Below are positions 4,945 through 7,414 of a stretch of 7,414 nucleotides of DNA, piece after piece. The stretch comes from a bacterium HR41 (lineage in GTDB: Bacteria; Actinomycetota; Thermoleophilia; Solirubrobacterales; Thermoleophilaceae). Both the position numbers and the translations under genes were made by a program. The stretch lies in assembly GCA_002898855.1 (NCBI GenBank), contig BEIR01000055.1, positions 1 through 7,414 of the forward strand, written 5' to 3'. Below the pieces are notes generated by a model. It did no database searches. It had not been told where the DNA came from and saw nothing but the letters and a program-made list of their open reading frames with translations. Every line of letters begins with the position of its first letter. The stretch's first letter is position 1.

Positions 4945-5985
4945 GTGGCGGTCGTCGCCGTAGGGGAATCGTTCCAGCGCTTCTTCGACGCGCTCGATCA
5001 GTTTTTCGGGCGCCTGGCGAGCGTCGACCTTGGCGCCCTCGCGATAGCTCTGGTGGCCTTCACCGTCTACCTCAGTCTGCGCGCGCGGGCGTCGTACAAC
5101 GTGCTCACTTATGCGTACCCCCGCGCTCAGGTGCGCTATCGCGATGTTTGGGGGGCGTACTTCGCGGGCTACGGCTTCAACGCTGTTTTCCCCGCGCGCG
5201 GCGGCGACATCGTGCGTCTGTTCCTGACCAAGGTCGCGGTCCCGGGCGCGAGCTACCCGACGGTCGCGGCGAGCTTCCTCGTCGAGGCGGTGTTCGACGT
5301 GACCGTGGGCGGGATGGTGCTGCTCTTCGCCTTCAGCCAAGGTGTTTTTCCGCACCCGCCCGAGTTCGCCCGGCTCGATGCCTTCGATCTCTCGTGGCTC
5401 GCGGCGCACCCGCAAGCCGCGCTGCTTTTGATCACGCTCGTAGCCGTCGCAGCGCTCGCCGCCATCGCGGTGCTGTCGAGCCGTGTGGCGCACTTCTGGG
5501 GCGACGTCATGCGCGGTCTTTCGATCCTGCGCGACCGCCGCGCCTTCTTGAGTCGCGTCTATGCGTGGCAAGCCGCAGGGTGGCTGTTTCGCTGCGCCGC
5601 CTTCTGGTTTTTACTCGAGGCGTTCGGTATCGGTGGCTCGGTTCGCAACGTTCTGCTCGTTCTCGGCGTCAACGCTGTCGCAGCAGTGGTGCCGTTCACC
5701 CCGCAGGGGGCGGGGGTCCAGCAGGCGCTGCTCGTAACGGTGTTCGCAGGCACCGCCTCCGGAGCGGAGGTGGCCGCCTACTCGGTCGGTCAGCAGCTCG
5801 CGATCGCCGCCCTCACGTTCCTGCTCGGGCTCGTCGCGATCGTGCGCGTTTTCGGCTTCCGCAGCTTTCGCGACGTCGTCGAACGGGGACGTGCCGATCG
5901 CGCGGCGGCGGGCAGCGTCGCTCGGCCGTCCGCTCCGGCCGACCCCCCGCACGGTACGGGTCCGTCAACCGGCGAGAACCGCTAG
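4945..5985 (+). CDS. Polytopic membrane protein, lysylphosphatidylglycerol-synthase TM region/UPF0104 family
   Basis: A 346-residue integral membrane protein. Hydrophobic segments lie at about 28-46, 70-83, 106-131, 157-177, 206-227, 234-250, 258-270 and 283-304. Family marks are FPARGGDIVRLFL (82-94), the loop found in the MprF-type flippase half and in AglD-like proteins, and VPFTPQGAGVQQALLV (249-264), matching the family's P-x-P-G-G-x-G-x-x-E region. The aminoacyl-transferase domain of full MprF is absent, so it is the TM part alone, whose members are thought to move or help synthesise lipid-linked compounds; the substrate is unknown. The tail (318-346) is Pro/Ala/Gly-rich and disordered. 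GTG at 4945 has no Shine-Dalgarno and lies 13 nt after the bcp stop, suggesting translation by re-initiation in a bcp operon. It ends 23 bp from the convergent zinc-ribbon gene. Confidence 0.85.
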   Translation: MAVVAVGESFQRFFDALDQFFGRLASVDLGALAIALVAFTVYLSLRARASYNVLTYAYPRAQVRYRDVWGAYFAGYGFNAVFPARGGDIVRLFLTKVAVPGASYPTVAASFLVEAVFDVTVGGMVLLFAFSQGVFPHPPEFARLDAFDLSWLAAHPQAALLLITLVAVAALAAIAVLSSRVAHFWGDVMRGLSILRDRRAFLSRVYAWQAAGWLFRCAAFWFLLEAFGIGGSVRNVLLVLGVNAVAAVVPFTPQGAGVQQALLVTVFAGTASGAEVAAYSVGQQLAIAALTFLLGLVAIVRVFGFRSFRDVVERGRADRAAAGSVARPSAPADPPHGTGPSTGENR

Positions 5986-6008
5986 CCGGGTCGAAGCTCG
6001 TGGGTCGG

Positions 6009-6347
6009 TCAGCCGCTCAGCTCACCCCTGTGATCGCTATCGCCAAGCTGGCGTCGCTGCGCCCGCTGCTCTCGCTCGCGGCTCGGGACGCGCTCGCCAG
6101 CCTCTCCGGCGGCGCTCCCGTCGCGGTAGTTCCGCTCCGACCAATGGCGCCGCTCCTCGGTGGGCGAGCTAGTGGCATCCTCGCCGGTATCGCCGCCGCC
6201 GGCTCCGTCACTTGCGTCGCGCGGAGGCGGCGCGTCGCTTGGTTCCACGGGTAGCGGGTGGCGGCAAGCGGGGCATTCCGGGCGGCGCGGTCTCGCCGTT
6301 GCGCTGTAGATGCGCTCCCCGCACGCATCGCAGGTCCAGAAAGGCAT
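6009..6347 (-). CDS. Small zinc-ribbon protein with disordered acidic/basic tail
   Basis: A 112-residue protein. The start MPFWTCDACGERIYS holds the first knuckle (Cys6, Cys9) and PECPACRHPL the second (Cys25, Cys28), a CxxC-15-CxxC rubredoxin/zinc-ribbon type site; it most likely binds zinc. Residues 33-112 are rich in Pro, Ser, Asp, Glu, Gly, Arg and Gln with no hydrophobic core, so disordered. The ATG at 6347 is chosen because GAGGGAGGAC (6356-6365, minus strand) lies 10 nt upstream by its GGAGG core and because the residues before it do not look like protein. The frame stays open upstream to 6581 without support. Role unknown: such ribbons serve in nucleic-acid binding or as adaptors. A weak TACGAT box on the minus strand at 6404-6409 could be its -10. 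Confidence 0.7.
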   Translation of the reverse strand: MPFWTCDACGERIYSATARPRRPECPACRHPLPVEPSDAPPPRDASDGAGGGDTGEDATSSPTEERRHWSERNYRDGSAAGEAGERVPSREREQRAQRRQLGDSDHRGELSG

Positions 6348-6356
6348 GCAGTCAAG

Positions 6357-6363
6357 TCCTCCC
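6357..6363 (-). promoter_or_regulatory. Ribosome binding site fixing the zinc-ribbon start
   Basis: GGGAGGA on the minus strand, core GGAGG at 6358-6362, 10 nt before the ATG at 6347. It excludes longer versions of this gene. Confidence 0.65.
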
Positions 6364-6373
6364 TCAGGCGGGG

Positions 6374-6401
6374 TTGATCCCTCGCGAAGATCGCGTATCA
6401 G
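6374..6401 (+). promoter_or_regulatory. Candidate plus-strand promoter in the intergenic region
   Basis: TTGATC (6374-6379) and TATCAG (6396-6401) with 16 bp between, each 4 of 6 to consensus. The predicted start is near 6408. A palindrome (CGCGA-aga-TCGCG, 6383-6395) fills most of the spacer. Confidence 0.3.
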
Positions 6402-6432
6402 CAATCGTATGCGAAATCGCGGCGGGAGGATT

Positions 6433-6480
6433 GTGTGGGTCGAAGGGTCGAGACGGCATCTTCTCGAGTTGAGACACTGA
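6433..6480 (+). CDS. Candidate 15-residue micro-ORF
   Basis: GGGAGGA (6424-6430) is followed by overlapping GTGs at 6433 and 6435. The first opens the frame MWVEGSRRHLLELRH and stops at TGA 6478-6480, two bases before the terminator stem at 6483. The stop-then-terminator layout is what a real tiny gene or leader peptide would show. The second GTG (core spacing 5 nt) opens a 66-codon frame that runs through the terminator and has no protein-like pattern, so it is less likely. Nothing in the peptide is recognised; it is amphipathic and carries two Arg-His-type basic clusters. Translation is unproven. Confidence 0.25.
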   Translation: MWVEGSRRHLLELRH

Positions 6481-6482
6481 CC

Positions 6483-6521
6483 GCCCACGGCGAAGTTGCT
6501 GGCCGTGCGGTCCGCTTTTTT
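6483..6521 (+). terminator. Intrinsic terminator: GC hairpin followed by T6
   Basis: A perfect 6-bp stem CACGGC/GCCGTG (6486-6491 with 6502-6507, 10-nt loop), extended by C-G, C-G and G-U pairs (6483-6485 with 6509-6511) across a bulged C at 6508, then four bases and TTTTTT at 6516-6521. An alternative smaller hairpin (6498-6504 with 6509-6515) abuts the T-run directly. It is the only hairpin plus T-run I see in this GC-rich window. Confidence 0.5.
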
Positions 6522-6681
6522 CCCGTTTACCCCGGAAAGGGTTCGGCAGTGCGCGATTCGCCCCCGTTCTCCGCAGGACATCGGCGGATGTCCGAACGTT
6601 GCAAGCTGCGGCCGAGCCCGATGTGTCGGTGGTGAACCGCGCCGACGCGACGTTCGAGCCGAGCAGCGACAGTGGGCGGTT
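6522..6681. other. Intergenic stretch with a perfect 18-bp hairpin at 6576-6593
   Basis: No gene is supported here. The visible structure is GGACATC-GGCG-GATGTCC (6576-6593), a 7-bp perfect stem with a 4-nt loop. It lies about 90 nt past the stop of the minus-strand gene ending at 6682 and could be its terminator (no T-run follows) or a protein site. Frames across this stretch read as unlike-protein sequence. Confidence 0.4.
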
Positions 6682-6957
6682 TCAGGTCCCGAACCCTTCG
6701 CGCGCTTCGCGCACGAGGATCACCGCTTCCGGGAACAAGCGACGGATAGCAGCGGCTAACTGCTCCGTCTGCTGTTCCGGGGTGCCCTGAACGTTGAGGC
6801 GCTGGACGGCCGCGACCGTCATCTCGACAGCGAGCCGGATTGCGTTGTCAGCCCAAGCGACCCGTTGGGCACCTTGCAGCTGTTCGGCGAACTCGGCCAT
6901 GCGCCGCCGCAGCTCCTCGGGGTCGCCGAACAGTCCGAACGGATCCTCGCTCGCCAT
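6682..6957 (-). CDS. Small helical protein of unknown function (91 residues)
   Basis: I do not recognise the family. The protein starts DPFGLFGDPEELRRRMAEF, then forms what look like three amphipathic helices (about 12-30, 32-56 and 60-86) with Glu/Gln/Arg/Ala surfaces and a Leu/Val/Ile core, ending FPEAVILVREAREGFGT. No Cys, signal peptide or membrane segment. The ATG at 6957 is chosen because upstream codons read as Arg/Ser-rich non-protein sequence, TAGGAT ends 7 nt upstream and AGGA 8 nt upstream; either a leaderless start or a weak Shine-Dalgarno fits. It is divergent, 64 bp away, from the next small gene, with a 12-bp palindrome between them. The helical, soluble make-up would suit a small adaptor or DNA/RNA-binding partner, but that is a guess. 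Confidence 0.65.
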   Translation of the reverse strand: MASEDPFGLFGDPEELRRRMAEFAEQLQGAQRVAWADNAIRLAVEMTVAAVQRLNVQGTPEQQTEQLAAAIRRLFPEAVILVREAREGFGT

Positions 6958-6964
6958 GGAACCG

Positions 6965-6970
6965 ATCCTA
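6965..6970 (-). promoter_or_regulatory. Candidate -10 box of the 91-residue gene
   Basis: TAGGAT on the minus strand, 7 nt before the ATG at 6957: the spacing of a leaderless transcript. Its AGGA could instead act as a weak Shine-Dalgarno. Confidence 0.4.
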
Positions 6971-6990
6971 GGGGACGCTCGCCACTGCAC

Positions 6991-7002
6991 ACAGCGCGCT
7001 GT
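6991..7002. promoter_or_regulatory. Perfect 12-bp palindrome between divergent small genes
   Basis: ACAGCGCGCTGT, 12 of 12 self-complementary, in the centre of the 64-bp divergent gap. Its last base is the first base of the plus-strand -10 box (7002-7007), so a dimeric regulator bound here would touch both promoters. Confidence 0.4.
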
Positions 7003-7007
7003 AGCCT
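7002..7007 (+). promoter_or_regulatory. Candidate -10 box of the 72-residue gene
   Basis: TAGCCT, 14 nt before the GTG at 7022, giving a leader of about 7-8 nt. No -35 match. Confidence 0.35.
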
Positions 7008-7021
7008 GTGCGTCGCGAGCC

Positions 7022-7240
7022 GTGTATCTGACGCCCGAACAGCGCCGACGCCGCCAGCGCTTCGAGCAGCTGCTGCGTCTGGCAGCGCCGTTCCTCGACG
7101 CGCTGCTGTGGGTCGGCGACAAGGTCTCGCGGCTGTCGGAGCCCGAAGACGTCGAGTACTACCCGCCGCAGCCCCAAGACGACCCGAAAGTGACGCCGCT
7201 GCGGCCAAGGCGGCCGCGCAGCCGCACGAGACTGGCTTGA
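7022..7240 (+). CDS. Small basic protein of unknown function (72 residues)
   Basis: I do not recognise it. The protein opens YLTPEQRRRRQRFEQLLRLA, a strongly basic amphipathic helix, continues as a hydrophobic helix APFLDALLWVGDKVSRL (22-38; short for a membrane span), then has an acidic-aromatic stretch PEDVEYYPPQPQDDP (41-55) and a basic Pro/Arg tail to the end. The GTG at 7022 is preferred because the residues before it look non-coding and because of the -10 box at 7002-7007. There is no clear Shine-Dalgarno. The TGA overlaps the TTG of the next gene (TTGA), so the two are probably made together; that partner is a membrane protein, which suggests a membrane-associated accessory role. Divergent from the 91-residue gene. 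Confidence 0.6.
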   Translation: MYLTPEQRRRRQRFEQLLRLAAPFLDALLWVGDKVSRLSEPEDVEYYPPQPQDDPKVTPLRPRRPRSRTRLA

Positions 7241-7414
7241 GCGAGGCGCGCACCGACAGCTCCGAACAGCTCGCGCGCGAGCGCCGCTACGCGCCCTACG
7301 CGGCCGCTGCCGCAGCGGCCGGAGCGATCGCGACGGTGGCAGCGATCGCGGCCGTCGCCAGTGCCGGCATCGGGCGCTCCACTGCCGACCGTGCTCGCCT
7401 GCTCGATTACGACG
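7237..7414 (+). CDS. N-terminal part of an Ala-rich membrane protein (3' truncated by window edge)
   Basis: An open frame from TTG 7237 runs off the right edge; 59 residues are visible. It starts with a polar charged stretch (SEARTDSSEQLARERRYAP, 2-20), then a hydrophobic Ala-rich helix at about 21-46 (YAAAAAAAGAIATVAAIAAV), then charged residues RSTADRARLLDYD. This reads as a cytoplasmic N-terminus followed by a first membrane span or an uncleaved anchor, oriented N-in by its Arg residues. The TTG start overlaps the preceding TGA by 4 nt in a different frame, a usual translational-coupling layout; a GTG at residue 34 would destroy the helix and is unlikely. The family cannot be named from the visible part. 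Confidence 0.6.
   Translation, partial: MSEARTDSSEQLARERRYAPYAAAAAAAGAIATVAAIAAVASAGIGRSTADRARLLDYD

Larger units (their letters stand above)
6408..6521 (+). ncRNA. Candidate small transcript ending at an intrinsic terminator
   Basis: An RNA of about 110 nt is predicted from the promoter at 6374-6401 to the hairpin plus T6 at 6483-6521. No annotated plus-strand gene lies between 5985 and 7022, so the terminator needs its own transcript or serves read-through from far upstream. It contains a Shine-Dalgarno-led 15-codon frame, so it may be a small mRNA, a dual-function RNA or a regulatory RNA; its 5' half is close to the opposing zinc-ribbon promoter. The 5' end is a guess. Confidence 0.3.

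Noticed and set aside
5969..5989. CCGGC/GCCGG inverted repeat with 11-nt loop at the end of the membrane-protein gene
   Set aside because: Only 5 pairs, mostly inside the coding sequence and without a T-run; too weak to call a terminator.
5148..6254. Plus-strand frame of 368 codons overlapping the membrane-protein gene
   Set aside because: Arg/Ser/Ala-rich product in the +1 frame of a gene with clear membrane spans and family motifs.
6348..6581. Upstream extension of the zinc-ribbon frame to 6581
   Set aside because: The ribosome site at 6357-6363 lies inside the extension and the added residues look non-coding.
6435..6635. 66-codon plus-strand frame with a well-spaced Shine-Dalgarno
   Set aside because: It runs through the hairpin plus T6 at 6483-6521 and its product has no protein-like pattern; the 15-codon frame from the overlapping GTG ends right before the terminator and explains the signal better.
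4377..7349. Four copies of GCGATCGC (4377-4384, 5800-5807, 7324-7331, 7342-7349), more than expected by chance
   Set aside because: Three lie in coding sequence, and at least the 7324 and 7342 copies encode Ala-Ile-Ala in membrane helices, so codon choice explains them; no spacing pattern beyond that.

Overview
The window is very GC-rich, compactly coded bacterial DNA. Protein style (Arg/Ala-rich, GTG and TTG starts, TANNNT -10 boxes placed directly in front of start codons, a Lys/Arg/Ser/Ala-rich low-complexity chromatin-type protein) points to an actinobacterium. A deep-branching one such as the Thermoleophilia is my best guess, but this is inference from style and not from a marker gene. 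I see no tRNA, rRNA, CRISPR array, insertion sequence or phage gene.

Layout, left to right. (1) 3-404 (+): the C-terminal half of an EamA-type transporter, cut by the left edge. (2) 388-2116 (-): a two-gene unit, an aminoglycoside-phosphotransferase (APH)-fold kinase of the ACAD10/11/FadE36 type followed 4 nt later by a HAD-fold hydrolase; the HAD end overlaps the EamA end by 17 bp, tail to tail. (3) 2255-2961 (-): a 189-residue protein made of a regular coiled coil with basic disordered tails, behind a good -35/-10 promoter and a folded 5' leader, and followed by a strong hairpin. (4) 3108-3773 (+): an exported cupredoxin with an all-beta C-terminal domain. (5) 3853-4320 (-): an RpiB/LacA/LacB-family sugar-phosphate isomerase. 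(6) 4419-5985 (+): a Bcp peroxiredoxin and a polytopic membrane protein of the lysylphosphatidylglycerol-synthase TM/UPF0104 family, probably one transcript. (7) 6009-6347 (-): a small zinc-ribbon protein with a disordered tail. (8) 6348-6681: 334 bp without a conventional gene, holding what looks like a tiny complete plus-strand transcription unit (promoter, Shine-Dalgarno, 15-codon frame, hairpin plus T6) and a perfect 18-bp hairpin. (9) 6682-7414: two short divergent unknown genes around a 12-bp perfect palindrome, the right-hand one coupled by a TTGA overlap to a membrane protein that leaves the window.

Most of this is chromosomal housekeeping and stress-type content: peroxide defence, copper electron transfer, sugar-phosphate metabolism, small-molecule transport. 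There is no sign of an island. The parts most likely to be new are the coiled-coil/basic-tail protein, the micro-transcription unit at 6374-6521, and the small divergent pair at the right end. A window-wide regularity is that six genes have a TANNNT box either 6-7 nt or 12-14 nt before the start codon, which suggests leaderless or near-leaderless mRNAs as a common mode; only three starts rest on a clear Shine-Dalgarno.
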